Source: JAXMHB01 sp046346965 (GTDB lineage: Bacteria > Pseudomonadota > Gammaproteobacteria > Xanthomonadales > SZUA-5). Taken from it: a DNA stretch of 64,000 bases. How positions within the stretch are numbered: position 1 is the stretch's first letter; every line of letters starts with the position of its first letter. Positions 18,512 through 27,031 of the stretch are shown here, piece after piece. The stretch covers positions 310,001 to 374,000 of the forward strand of contig JAXMHB010000002.1 of the NCBI GenBank assembly GCA_046346965.1, read 5' to 3'. Under the pieces are notes generated by a model that saw only the letters and a program-made list of their open reading frames with translations, had not been told where the DNA came from and did not search any database. A program made the position numbers and the translations under genes.

Positions 18512-19543
18512 ATGGGTGCGGTCGCGCGCATCGCGGTCCTCGGCGCCGGTTCCTGGGGCACAGCCCTGGCGGCGCTGTTGGCGCGCAACGGTCTGGATGT
18601 GCGTCTGTGGGGACGTCAGCCGCAGGCACTGGTGGCCTGCGCTGACGGCCAGCAGGAGAACCCGCGCTACCTGCCCGGCATCCCTTTGCCGGGCAGCATT
18701 GTCTATGGCACCGATTTGACACGCGCGCTGGATGGCGTCGACACCGTGTTGGTGGTGGTGCCCAGCCACGCGTTCGCGCAGACGCTGCCGCTGCTGCGGC
18801 CGGCGGTTGACGCCGGTTTGCGCGGTTTGGCCTGGGCCACCAAGGGCTTCGAGCCCGGTTCCGGCGATTTCCTGCACGAGGTCGCTGATCGCGTGCTCGG
18901 GCTGGCGCTGCCCAAGGCGGTGGTGACCGGACCCAGCTTCGCCAAAGAGGTGGCGCTCTCGCTGCCCAGCGCCGTAACCGTGCATTCCGACGACGACGAT
19001 TTTGCCCAGCGCATGGCCAAGGCCCTGCATGGGCCGCAGTTTCGTGCGTACAGCGGCAACGACATTCGCGGCGCCGAGTTGGGCGGTGCGATGAAGAACG
19101 TGCTGGCGGTCGCCACCGGCATCTGCGACGGCATGCAGCTCGGGTTGAACGCACGTGCGGGACTGATCACGCGCGGCCTGAACGAGATGCTGCGGCTCAA
19201 TCTGTGCCTGGGCGGCCGTGCCGAAACCATCATCGGCCTCGCCGGTCTCGGCGATCTGGTGCTGACCTGCACCGGCGATTTGTCGCGCAATCGGCGCCTT
19301 GGACTCGCGCTGGGTCGCGGCACGCCGCTGACGCAGGCGGTCGCCGAGATCGGTCAGGTGGTCGAGAGCATCCAGACCGCCAACGAAGTGATGCGGCTCG
19401 CAGCGCGCTTCGGGCTGGATTTGCCGATTTCATCCAGAGTGCAGGCGGTGCTGCTGGGCGAGACCACGCCTGCGGATGGACTGAAGTCGCTGCTGGCGCG
19501 CGATCAGAAACCCGAATATCCGCCGGGTCTGGGACTCGGCTGA
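18512..19543 (+). CDS. gpsA: NAD(P)-dependent glycerol-3-phosphate dehydrogenase
   Basis: 343 residues. The N-terminal Rossmann motif GAGSWGTALA, the substrate-binding ATKGFE segment, the GPSFAKEV motif and the catalytic-lysine region LGGAMKNVLAVATG are all present. It reduces dihydroxyacetone phosphate to sn-glycerol-3-phosphate for phospholipid synthesis. It lies directly behind secB in an apparent operon. Confidence 0.95.
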   Translation: MGAVARIAVLGAGSWGTALAALLARNGLDVRLWGRQPQALVACADGQQENPRYLPGIPLPGSIVYGTDLTRALDGVDTVLVVVPSHAFAQTLPLLRPAVDAGLRGLAWATKGFEPGSGDFLHEVADRVLGLALPKAVVTGPSFAKEVALSLPSAVTVHSDDDDFAQRMAKALHGPQFRAYSGNDIRGAELGGAMKNVLAVATGICDGMQLGLNARAGLITRGLNEMLRLNLCLGGRAETIIGLAGLGDLVLTCTGDLSRNRRLGLALGRGTPLTQAVAEIGQVVESIQTANEVMRLAARFGLDLPISSRVQAVLLGETTPADGLKSLLARDQKPEYPPGLGLG

Positions 19544-19573
19544 GCGCTGCGCAGAATCGGCAGCGCAGGGGCC

Positions 19574-19789
19574 TCAACCGGTGCTGCGCATGATCTGGTG
19601 CGGCTGGATGACGCCCGAATAGATGCCGGCAGCAATCAGCCCGAACAGCAGGATCGACAGCCCGATGCGCCAGGACAGCGCGCGCACGACGCGCTCGCTC
19701 TTGCCTTGATCGGTCAGCATGTAATAGCAGCCCGCCGCCAGGTTGTAGACGATGAAGCCCATGAACAGCACGATTACCAGTTTGATCAT
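19574..19789 (-). CDS. Twin transmembrane protein (DUF2909-like)
   Basis: 71 residues with two hydrophobic helices (about 3-25 and 42-62) joined by a polar loop containing DQGKSERVVRAL and WRIGLS. This matches the small DUF2909 membrane proteins normally encoded in cytochrome c oxidase clusters. Function unknown; probably an assembly or stability factor at the inner membrane. It is divergent from the SURF1 gene (51 bases), whereas in most clusters it points the same way. Confidence 0.78.
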   Translation of the reverse strand: MIKLVIVLFMGFIVYNLAAGCYYMLTDQGKSERVVRALSWRIGLSILLFGLIAAGIYSGVIQPHQIMRSTG

Positions 19790-19840
19790 GTATGCCCCTC
19801 AACGGGCAGATGACACACAAGCCGGCATTGTAGCGCTTTA

Positions 19841-20560
19841 GTGCGAGATGCCGCCGTGCACAGCCTGCGCTCCCTCCTGTACCTGCTGCTGACCTTGCTG
19901 GTCGCCGCTGGCTTGGCCGGCATGGGCTATTGGCAGCTGGGGCGGGCGCAGCAAAAAGAGGTGTTGCTGGCGCGCATCGACGCCGCGCAGGCGGCGGCGC
20001 CGGTGCCTTTTGCCGAGGCTGGCAAGGATGGCCTGGGTCTGGCCTTTCGTGCCGTGGAGCTGAGCGGCGAGTTCGACGGCGCCCACACGGTGCTGCTGGA
20101 TAACCAACTGCGCGAGGGTCAGAGCGGCGTGCGCGCTTACGTGCCCTTCCAGATCAACGGCGATCCGCGCGCGGTGCTGGTCGATCGCGGCTGGTTGCCG
20201 TGGCCGGATCGCGCGCTGTCGCCGCCGCTTCCGGCCGAGTTACCCGGCCAGATTCGCCTGAGCGGCATGTTGCTCGATCCGCCGGGCGCCGGCCTGCAGC
20301 TGGGCGCGGCACCTGCCACCGAGTGGCCGCTGCTGACCACGCGGATCGACATCACCGAGCTCAGCGGCCGGCTCGGGCGGCCGCTGCTAGACTACGTGCT
20401 GGAGGACGCCGATGCTCCGCGCGCGGCGTCCATACGCGCCGGCATGCTGCCGCCCGAGCGCCATCGCGGATACGCCGTGCAATGGTTTGGCCTCGCGCTG
20501 GCGGTACTCGCCATTTATTCCGTTTTGACCTGGCGTCAATGGCGCCGGGCACGCACTTGA
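19841..20560 (+). CDS. SURF1 family cytochrome oxidase assembly protein
   Basis: 239 residues from a GTG at 19841 (a second in-frame GTG at 19856 is possible). Two membrane helices at the ends (about 10-30 and 215-233) enclose a periplasmic domain. The signature GYWQLGRAQQK follows the first helix, and LLDNQ, LVDRGWLP and HRGYAVQWFGLA are the other family blocks. It helps insert heme A into oxidase subunit I. Confidence 0.92.
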   Translation: MRDAAVHSLRSLLYLLLTLLVAAGLAGMGYWQLGRAQQKEVLLARIDAAQAAAPVPFAEAGKDGLGLAFRAVELSGEFDGAHTVLLDNQLREGQSGVRAYVPFQINGDPRAVLVDRGWLPWPDRALSPPLPAELPGQIRLSGMLLDPPGAGLQLGAAPATEWPLLTTRIDITELSGRLGRPLLDYVLEDADAPRAASIRAGMLPPERHRGYAVQWFGLALAVLAIYSVLTWRQWRRART

Positions 20561-20567
20561 TCGATCC

Positions 20568-21086
20568 ATGAATACACGTCGACTGCAACTGATCCTGATC
20601 GTCCTGGCCTTCTTGCTGCCAGCCGTCATTGCGCTGCTGCTGCAGACGCGCTGGTTTCACTGGGACCCGCAGCAAACGCGCAATCGCGGCGAGCTGATCA
20701 AGCCGGTGCTGCCGCTGACTGGGACCGAGGCCGAGCGCAGCTTGTTCGCCAACGGCCATCGCTGGAGCGTGCTGGTGCACCTGCCGGCCCAGTGCGATGC
20801 CGCCTGCACCCGCCGCATCGGCCTGCTGGAGCGTATGCGCGAGGCGCAGGGCAAAGAGATGGATCGCGTGCAGATGGTGGGTTGGAACGATACCGGCGTG
20901 GTCGACCCGGCGCGCTGGACCGCGTGGCAGGCGCCGCCCGACTGGGTGCTCAAGGAGCCGGAGGGCGCGGTGGTGCTGGTCGATCCGCTGGGTAACGCGA
21001 TGATGCGCTATCGGCCCGACGCCGATCCCACCGATGTGCGCAAGGACTTGGCGCACCTGCTGCGCTGGAGCAAGGTGGGCACATGA
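20568..21086 (+). CDS. Membrane-anchored thioredoxin-like protein of the oxidase assembly cluster
   Basis: 172 residues with an N-terminal membrane anchor (about 8-27) and a periplasmic domain. LVHLPAQCDAACTRRI contains a CxxxC motif like the copper site of SCO1/SenC proteins, and VLVDPLGN near the C-terminus resembles the SCO-like fold. The conserved distal SCO histidine is not obvious. It sits between the SURF1 and CtaA genes and overlaps ctaA by ATGA. Copper delivery or thiol reduction for oxidase assembly is an inference. Confidence 0.75.
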   Translation: MNTRRLQLILIVLAFLLPAVIALLLQTRWFHWDPQQTRNRGELIKPVLPLTGTEAERSLFANGHRWSVLVHLPAQCDAACTRRIGLLERMREAQGKEMDRVQMVGWNDTGVVDPARWTAWQAPPDWVLKEPEGAVVLVDPLGNAMMRYRPDADPTDVRKDLAHLLRWSKVGT

Positions 21087-22207
21087 TCGAGCATCGTGGA
21101 TTTCGCCGCCTGATCTGGGTGACGGTGGTGGTGACGCTGACCGTCATCGTGCTCGGCGCCTATGTGCGGCTGTCGCATGCGGGCCTCGGCTGCCCCGACT
21201 GGCCGGGTTGCTACGGACATGTCACCTGGCCGACCGCGAGCGAGGACATTGCCCGCGCCAACGAGGCCTATCCGCAGCGCGCGGTGGAAGTGCCGAAGGC
21301 GTGGAAGGAAATGGTGCATCGTTTTCTGGCGGGCGGACTCGGCGTCATCGTGCTGGCGCTGGCCTGGATCGCCGCCGGCCGAGAACGCCAGGCGCGCGTG
21401 GCGGTGGTCGGCGCCGCCTTGCTGGCGATCACCGCGATCGCGATGTACACGGCAGATGTGCGCACCGCCGCGCTGCTGCCGGCCGCGGCGGCGATGCTGT
21501 GGCCGATCTGGGCGGCGCGACGGCTGGATGCGCCGACCAGTTACCGCTTCGTGCTGGCGGCGCTCGGGCTGATCATCTTCCAGGCCTTGCTCGGCAAGTG
21601 GACGGTGACCATGCAGCTGAAGCCGATCGTCGTCACCGGCCATCTGCTCGGCGGTTTGAGCACCTTCGCGCTGCTGCTGTGGGCGGCGCTGCATCTGAAC
21701 GGCTCGCCGGCCGGGCGTCTGGCGCTGGCGCGTCGCCTTGCCGTGTTGGCGCTGCTGGTGTTGATCGGGCAGTTGTTCCTGGGTGGCTGGACCAGCACCA
21801 ACTACGCCGCGCTGGCCTGCCCGGACTTCCCCACCTGTGTGGGTCGCTGGTGGCCGGAGACGAATTTCCGCGAGGCCTTCGTGCTGTTCCGCGAGATCGG
21901 CGTCAACTACGAGGGCGGCATCCTGGATGCCACCGCGCGCGCCACCATTCATTACACGCATCGAATCGGCGCGCTGGTGGTGCTGATCGTCTACGCTGGC
22001 CTGATCCTCAATCTGTTGCGTGATCGCGCCGGGCGCACGCTGGGTGTCGCGCTGGCCGGTGCGCTGACGGTGCAGATCGGCCTCGGTATCAGCAATGTGG
22101 TGTACGACCTGCCCTTGCCGGTGGCCACCGCGCACAACGGCGTGGCGGCCGTGCTGCTGGCGCTGACGCTGGTGGTGTTGTCGCAGAGTCGGCGTCAGCT
22201 CCGATGA
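21083..22207 (+). CDS. ctaA: Heme A synthase (COX15/CtaA family)
   Basis: 374 residues with about eight membrane helices. Four histidines at family positions are visible in HRFLAGG, TGHLLGG, YTHRIGA and AHNGVA; they coordinate the hemes in the two halves of the protein. It oxidises the heme O methyl group to the heme A formyl. It overlaps both neighbours by four bases, and the next gene makes its substrate heme O. Confidence 0.93.
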   Translation: MIEHRGFRRLIWVTVVVTLTVIVLGAYVRLSHAGLGCPDWPGCYGHVTWPTASEDIARANEAYPQRAVEVPKAWKEMVHRFLAGGLGVIVLALAWIAAGRERQARVAVVGAALLAITAIAMYTADVRTAALLPAAAAMLWPIWAARRLDAPTSYRFVLAALGLIIFQALLGKWTVTMQLKPIVVTGHLLGGLSTFALLLWAALHLNGSPAGRLALARRLAVLALLVLIGQLFLGGWTSTNYAALACPDFPTCVGRWWPETNFREAFVLFREIGVNYEGGILDATARATIHYTHRIGALVVLIVYAGLILNLLRDRAGRTLGVALAGALTVQIGLGISNVVYDLPLPVATAHNGVAAVLLALTLVVLSQSRRQLR

Positions 22208-23121
22208 ACGCGTTGATCGAGAGCTTCAGCGACTTCTGGGCGCTGACCAAGCCCAAGGTGGTGGCGTTGATCGTGTTCACCGCCGTGGTCGGCATGTTCC
22301 TGGCGACGCCGGAATTGCCCGGCTGGCGTGCGCTGGTGATCGGCACCGCTGGTATCTGGCTGGCGGCCGCCGGCGCGGCGGCGATCAACCAGATTCTGGA
22401 TGCGCGCATCGATGCGCAGATGGCGCGCACGATGTACCGCCCGCTGCCGCGCGGGCGCCTCAGCGAAACCCAGGCGATCATCTTCGCGCTGATCCTGGCG
22501 GCGATCAGCATGCTGATGCTGTCGCTGTGGGTGAACGTGCTGACCGCGGTGCTGACCTTCGCCTCGCTGATCGGCTACGCCGTCATCTACACGCTGTTCC
22601 TGAAGCGGGCGACGCCGCAGAACATCGTGATCGGCGGGGCTGCCGGCGCGGCGCCGCCGGTGCTGGGCTGGACCGCCGTGACCGGCACGCTGGATCCGCA
22701 CGCGCTGCTGTTGTTCCTGATCATCTTCATCTGGACTCCGCCGCACTTCTGGGCGCTGGCAATCTTCAGGCGCGCCGACTACGAGAAGGTGTCGATCCCG
22801 ATGCTGCCGATCACCCACGGCGTGCGCGTGACGCAATGGCACATCCTGCTGTACACCATTCTGCTGTTCATCATCACTTTGCTGCCGTATCTGACCGGCA
22901 TGGCGAGTTTCTTCTACCTCGGCGGCGCCGTGGTACTGGGCATCGGCTTTCTGTACTACGCCGTGCGCCTGATGAATCCGCCCAATGAGTTGTTCGCGCT
23001 GAAGACCTTTCAGTATTCGATCCTGTACCTGGCGGCGCTGTTCGCCTTCCTGCTGATCGACCACTACCTGCCGCAGCCGCGCTTCGGCCCGGTGCCGATG
23101 GTGTTGGAGCGCGTGGGGTAG
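22204..23121 (+). CDS. ctaB: Protoheme IX farnesyltransferase (heme O synthase)
   Basis: 305 residues, multispanning UbiA-type prenyltransferase. The first Asp-rich motif NQILDARIDAQMARTMYRPL (about 62-81) is fully conserved, and the second conserved region IFIWTPPHFWALAIF is present. It converts heme B to heme O for CtaA. Last gene of the assembly operon. A purine tract begins immediately after its stop codon. Confidence 0.95.
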   Translation: MNALIESFSDFWALTKPKVVALIVFTAVVGMFLATPELPGWRALVIGTAGIWLAAAGAAAINQILDARIDAQMARTMYRPLPRGRLSETQAIIFALILAAISMLMLSLWVNVLTAVLTFASLIGYAVIYTLFLKRATPQNIVIGGAAGAAPPVLGWTAVTGTLDPHALLLFLIIFIWTPPHFWALAIFRRADYEKVSIPMLPITHGVRVTQWHILLYTILLFIITLLPYLTGMASFFYLGGAVVLGIGFLYYAVRLMNPPNELFALKTFQYSILYLAALFAFLLIDHYLPQPRFGPVPMVLERVG

Positions 23122-23400
23122 AGGGGCGGGAAAAGGGGAAAGGGGAAAAGGGAAGAGCGGTCGACGCGAGCCGGACGCGTCGGAGCAGGGTCATGGCCTT
23201 CCGGTGCTGCGCCCGGCGCTAGCGATCTCGCTTTCGTGTCCAGTTGGGTTGCTCGCGTCAGCCCCTGTGCCTCCCGCAGCCGCTTGTCCCTTTTCCTTTT
23301 ACCTTTTCCCCTTTTCCTCCACCCGCACCCAACGTGCGCCGCCGCGACCATCTCGCGCCAGCCGCTTCTCCCTTTCCCTTTTCCCCTTTCCCTTTTTCCC
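23122..23400. repeat. Purine tract, spacer, pyrimidine tracts between convergent ctaB and oxidoreductase genes
   Basis: A G/A-only run (about 23122-23157, one interruption) of GGGAAAAGGGGAAAGGGG type follows the ctaB stop. About 130 bases of unrelated sequence come next, then two C/T-only runs (23288-23320 and 23366-23400), the last abutting the stop codon of the convergent gene. The arms can pair as imperfect inverted repeats. No gene is seen in the interval. Similar elements occur at 26302-26392 and 30959-31217. Confidence 0.8.
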
Positions 23401-24372
23401 TCAAGGAACCACCACCACCTTGCCCACCACCTTGCGCGCCGCCATGTCGGCGAGCGCCTGCGGGGCCTCGGCCAGTGCGTATTGCCGGGAAATCAGCGGC
23501 TTGAGCTTTCCTTGTCCGATCCAGCCGAGCAGTTCCTGCATGCCGGCGGCGTTGGCGCGGGGCTCACGCTTGGCGAACTCGCCCCAGAACACGCCGACCA
23601 GCGAGGCACCCTTCAGAAGCGGCAGATTCAAGGGCAGGGCGGGGACGTTGCCGTCGGCAAAGCCGATGACGAGGTGGCGTCCGCGCCACCCGATGCTGCG
23701 GAAGGCAGCTTCGGTGAGCGCGCCGCCAACCGGATCGAACACGACGTCGACGCCCTTGGGCGCCAGTTCCTTCAGTGCCAGCCGCAGGTCCGTCTGAGCG
23801 TAGTTGATCAACTCGTCAGCACCATGTTCTCGACAGACCGCGAGCTTCTCGTCGCTGCTGGCGGCCGCGATGACGCGGGCACCGATGGCCTTGCCGATCT
23901 CCACGGCGGCGAGTCCCACGCCGCCGGCAGCGCCGAGCACCAGCAGGGTCTCACCGGGCTGTAGCGCGGCGCGATCCCGCAGCGCATGCCAGCTGGTGCC
24001 ATAGGCGAGGATCAGGCCGCCGGCCAACGTCATCGGCGTCCCGGGTGGCAGGGGCATGCAGGCTTGCGCATCGACCACGCACTCTTCGGCAAAGCCGCCA
24101 ATGCCACAGAGTGCAGCAACCGGCATGCCCACCGTCAGCCCGCGCACCTCGCTGCCGACCGCGGTAATCGTGCCGGCGATCTCCGCGCCCGGCGAGAAGG
24201 GCAGCGCCGGCTGCATCTGGTACTTCTTCTGGATGATCAGCACATCCGGGAAGTTGACGCCGGCCGCCGCCACGCGCACGCGTACCTGCTTCGGGCCAGG
24301 TTCGGGCGTCGGCAGGTCCAAGCGCTGCAGCGTTTCCGGACCGCCCCACTGGGCGCAGACGATGGCTTTCAT
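23401..24372 (-). CDS. NAD(P)H:quinone oxidoreductase, zinc-free MDR superfamily
   Basis: 323 residues. MKAIVCAQWGGPETL, the GVNFPDVLIIQ segment, PGAEIAGTI and the Rossmann motif LGAAGGVGLAAVEIGKAIGA identify a quinone oxidoreductase/acryloyl-CoA-reductase-like medium-chain dehydrogenase. The structural and catalytic zinc cysteines are missing, as expected for this branch. GAGGAG precedes the ATG. It lies 36 bases downstream of the acyl-CoA dehydrogenase gene in the same direction, so it may reduce an enoyl compound in lipid catabolism. Confidence 0.88.
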   Translation of the reverse strand: MKAIVCAQWGGPETLQRLDLPTPEPGPKQVRVRVAAAGVNFPDVLIIQKKYQMQPALPFSPGAEIAGTITAVGSEVRGLTVGMPVAALCGIGGFAEECVVDAQACMPLPPGTPMTLAGGLILAYGTSWHALRDRAALQPGETLLVLGAAGGVGLAAVEIGKAIGARVIAAASSDEKLAVCREHGADELINYAQTDLRLALKELAPKGVDVVFDPVGGALTEAAFRSIGWRGRHLVIGFADGNVPALPLNLPLLKGASLVGVFWGEFAKREPRANAAGMQELLGWIGQGKLKPLISRQYALAEAPQALADMAARKVVGKVVVVP

Positions 24373-24408
24373 CGGAACTCCTCGGAAGATTGCGGGACTC
24401 GGGACTAG

Positions 24409-26211
24409 TCAGAACCAGGCCTCGGCCATCGCCAGCGCGCTGTCGTCGGCCTGTTGCACCAGTCGGGCGGCGCTTTCGATGGCCGGCAGCTCGGTGCGGA
24501 AGAAGTAGCGGCAGGCTTGCAGTTTGCCGCGGTAGAAGTCCTCGTCGGCGGCAGTTGCACCGGGCAGAGCCTGGGCGGCGGCCTGCGCCTGCCACAGCCA
24601 CATCCAGCCGATGCACAGGTGGCCGAGCACGGTCATGTAGTGCTGCGCATTGGCCAGCACGGCGCGCACCTCGCCCTGCGCCATCCGCCGCCCGGCGATC
24701 TCGGTGGTCTGGCCGGCGAGCGCCGCCGCTGCCGCCAGTTGCGCCGCCAGTTCGGTCAGCTCCGCGTGCGCATGCGCTGCCTCGACGGTCTGCGCGACGC
24801 GCTGCAGCAGCAGCTTGACGCCGATGCCGCCGCTTTGCATCGCCTTGCGACCGAGCAGATCCAGCGCCTGGATGCCGTTGGTGCCTTCATGGATCGGATT
24901 GATGCGGTTGTCGCGATAGCACTGCTCGACCGGGTAGTCGCGGGTGAATCCATAGCCGCCGAGGATCTGGATCGCCAGCTCATTGGCTTTCAGCGCGTAG
25001 TCGGAGCCCCAGGCCTTGACGATCGGCGTCAGCAGTTCGAGCAGCTGATGGCTCTGCTGGCGCACGCGCTCATCGGCGTCATGGGCGTGATCCACCAGCA
25101 TCGAGGCATAGAAGCCCAGCAACTGGGCACCTTCCACATAACACTTCTGCATCAACAACATGCGCCGGACGTCGGCATGCTCGATCAGCCGCACCGGCGG
25201 CGTGCTCGGATCCTTTTGATCGGGATGGCGACCCTGACGGCGCTCGCGCGCGTAGTTCAGCGAGTACAGATAGCCCACCGAACCCTGCTGCACCGCGCCC
25301 ATGCCGACGCCGATGCGCTCCTCGTTCATCATGTGGAACATGTAGCCGAGGCCCTGATGCGCCTCGCCCACCAGTTCGGCGTAGCAATCGCCCTGTTCGC
25401 CGAACTTGAGGAAGGTGTTGACGCTGCCGCGCTGGCCCATCTTGTGGTTGAGACCGGCGAGCTGCACATCGTTGCGCGCCCCGCGACTGCCGTCGGCATT
25501 GACGCGCCAGCGCGGCACGATGAACAGGCTGATGCCACGCACGCCCGCCGGCGCGCCGACGATCTTGGCCAGCACCAGATGGACGATGTTCTCACCGAGC
25601 TCATGATCGCCCGCCGAGATCCACATCTTGGCGCCGACCAGGCGATAGCTGCCATCGGGCTGCGGCTCTGCTCGGGTGCGAATGTCACCCAGCGAGGAGC
25701 CCGCCTGCGGCTCTGACAGGCACATGGTGCCGAAGTAGCGGCCTTGCACGATCGGCAGCATGTAGCGCTGCTGCTGCGCGGGCGTGCCGTACACCGCCAA
25801 CAGATTGGCCGCGGCGCGCGCCAGCGCCGGGTAGGCGATGGTGCCCGGATTGGCCGCCGAGAACAGCGCATCGCAGGCCTGCGTCACCACGAAAGGCAGC
25901 TGCATGCCGCCTTGTTCATAGTCCGCCAGCGCGGCGCAAAAGCCGGCTTCATTGAAGGCGGCAACTGCCTCGCCGATCTCCGGGATCAGCTGCACGCGGC
26001 CGTCGACCATCTGCGGCTCGTTCAGATCCGCAGCGCGGTTGTGCGGATAGAACTTGTCCAGCGCGATCTGATGCGCCAGCGCCAGCGCCTGATCGAAGGT
26101 GTCGCGACTGTGCTCGGCAAAACGCGGGTAGCGCGTCAGCTGATCCACGGCAAGCAGTTCATACAGCATGAACTCGAAATGTCGACGGTCGTACAGCGGG
26201 CTCTGGCTCAC
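24409..26211 (-). CDS. Acyl-CoA dehydrogenase (long, C-terminal-extended form)
   Basis: 600 residues, the length of the AidB/FadE-like group with a C-terminal extension. CLSEPQAGSSLGDIRT (FAD binding), KMWISAGDHE, and the catalytic-glutamate motif NPIHEGTNGIQALDLLGRK (about 420-440) are present. It introduces the alpha-beta double bond in acyl-CoA during fatty-acid oxidation. It is divergent (190 bases) from the QsdR-type regulator and the bifunctional hydratase/dehydrogenase, which together look like one catabolic locus. Confidence 0.92.
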   Translation of the reverse strand: MSQSPLYDRRHFEFMLYELLAVDQLTRYPRFAEHSRDTFDQALALAHQIALDKFYPHNRAADLNEPQMVDGRVQLIPEIGEAVAAFNEAGFCAALADYEQGGMQLPFVVTQACDALFSAANPGTIAYPALARAAANLLAVYGTPAQQQRYMLPIVQGRYFGTMCLSEPQAGSSLGDIRTRAEPQPDGSYRLVGAKMWISAGDHELGENIVHLVLAKIVGAPAGVRGISLFIVPRWRVNADGSRGARNDVQLAGLNHKMGQRGSVNTFLKFGEQGDCYAELVGEAHQGLGYMFHMMNEERIGVGMGAVQQGSVGYLYSLNYARERRQGRHPDQKDPSTPPVRLIEHADVRRMLLMQKCYVEGAQLLGFYASMLVDHAHDADERVRQQSHQLLELLTPIVKAWGSDYALKANELAIQILGGYGFTRDYPVEQCYRDNRINPIHEGTNGIQALDLLGRKAMQSGGIGVKLLLQRVAQTVEAAHAHAELTELAAQLAAAAALAGQTTEIAGRRMAQGEVRAVLANAQHYMTVLGHLCIGWMWLWQAQAAAQALPGATAADEDFYRGKLQACRYFFRTELPAIESAARLVQQADDSALAMAEAWF

Positions 26212-26301
26212 GGTCGGGGCTTCCTCATGGGTGAGTCATTGTGGGGAGATGACTCATCTAGCGTCAAGTTGTAGATGTGTCTAGGATGTGAGGGCGGCCT
26301 C

Positions 26302-26392
26302 GGGAGATGGAAAATGGAAAAAGGGAAAAAGGAAAAGGGAGTGGCGGCTCCATGGCTACTCCTTTTCCCCTTTTCCCTTTTCCCTTTTCCCC
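26302..26392. repeat. Purine/pyrimidine hairpin element in the acyl-CoA dehydrogenase-regulator intergenic region
   Basis: A G/A-only run (26302-26341) and a C/T-only run (about 26359-26392) separated by about 20 bases (GGCGGCTCCATGGCTA inside) form a long imperfect inverted repeat. It ends 9 bases before the predicted start of the regulator gene, in the shared promoter interval of two divergent genes. It is the most compact member of the family also seen at 23122 and 30959. Confidence 0.8.
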
Positions 26393-26401
26393 GCTACCTC
26401 A

Positions 26402-27031
26402 GTGGCTGACCACCCCACCCGTCTGGCGCAGGCCTTGCGCGAGGGCGCGCGCAGGGTGACGCCGCTCGATCTGTTCCAGTTGGCCAAGCGCCAGTGGCTG
26501 GCCGGGGAGCGGGTGGATGTGGGCGCGCTGGCGGCGCGCTTGAAGATTGCGCGGGCGACGGCCTTTCGCTGGGTCGGCAGTCGCGATTTGCTGCTCGGCG
26601 AGATCCTGTGGTCGATGTGCGAGGCCTTGATGGCCGAGGCCGCCGCGGCCACCGCGGCGCGCGGTGCCGCGCGGGTGGCGGCGGTGTGCGAGTACGCGGT
26701 GCGCGCCATCGTGCGCTTCCAGCCGCTGCGCCAGTTCGTGCGTCAGGACCCGGAGTACGCGCTGAAGCTGCTGACCAGCAAGCTCGGTCCGGTGCAAAGG
26801 CGCAGCATCGAGCGGGTGCGCGAGTTGCTGCTGGCCGAGGCCGAGCGCGGCCTGGTGCTGCCGCTGGCGGTCGATACGCTGTCCTATCTGATCGTGCGCC
26901 TGTGCGAGTCCTTCATTTACGCCGATGTGATCAGCGATCAGGCGGTCGATGTCGCCGACGCCGGACTCGCCGTGCAATTGCTGCTGTCGGGCCGCATTGA
27001 TCGGCCCACCCATCCTCTGGAGTCGTCCTGA
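26402..27031 (+). CDS. QsdR family TetR-like transcriptional regulator
   Basis: 209 residues from the GTG at 26402. A longer open frame from 26288 is rejected because its first 38 codons are merely the repeat tract. The N-terminal helix-turn-helix (about 35-60, VDVGALAARLKIARATAFRWVG) is of TetR type, and the helical C-terminal domain fits the QsdR group. No Shine-Dalgarno sequence precedes the start, which sits 9 bases from a pyrimidine tract, so leaderless or weak translation is possible. It probably represses the divergent dehydrogenase operon and the co-directional fused beta-oxidation gene (TGATG junction). The ligand is unknown, an acyl-CoA being plausible. Confidence 0.78.
   Translation: MADHPTRLAQALREGARRVTPLDLFQLAKRQWLAGERVDVGALAARLKIARATAFRWVGSRDLLLGEILWSMCEALMAEAAAATAARGAARVAAVCEYAVRAIVRFQPLRQFVRQDPEYALKLLTSKLGPVQRRSIERVRELLLAEAERGLVLPLAVDTLSYLIVRLCESFIYADVISDQAVDVADAGLAVQLLLSGRIDRPTHPLESS

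Noticed and set aside
26288..26401. N-terminal 38-codon extension of the QsdR-type regulator
   Set aside because: It is translation of the purine/pyrimidine hairpin (Lys/Gly then Phe/Pro runs) and is not expected in the family.
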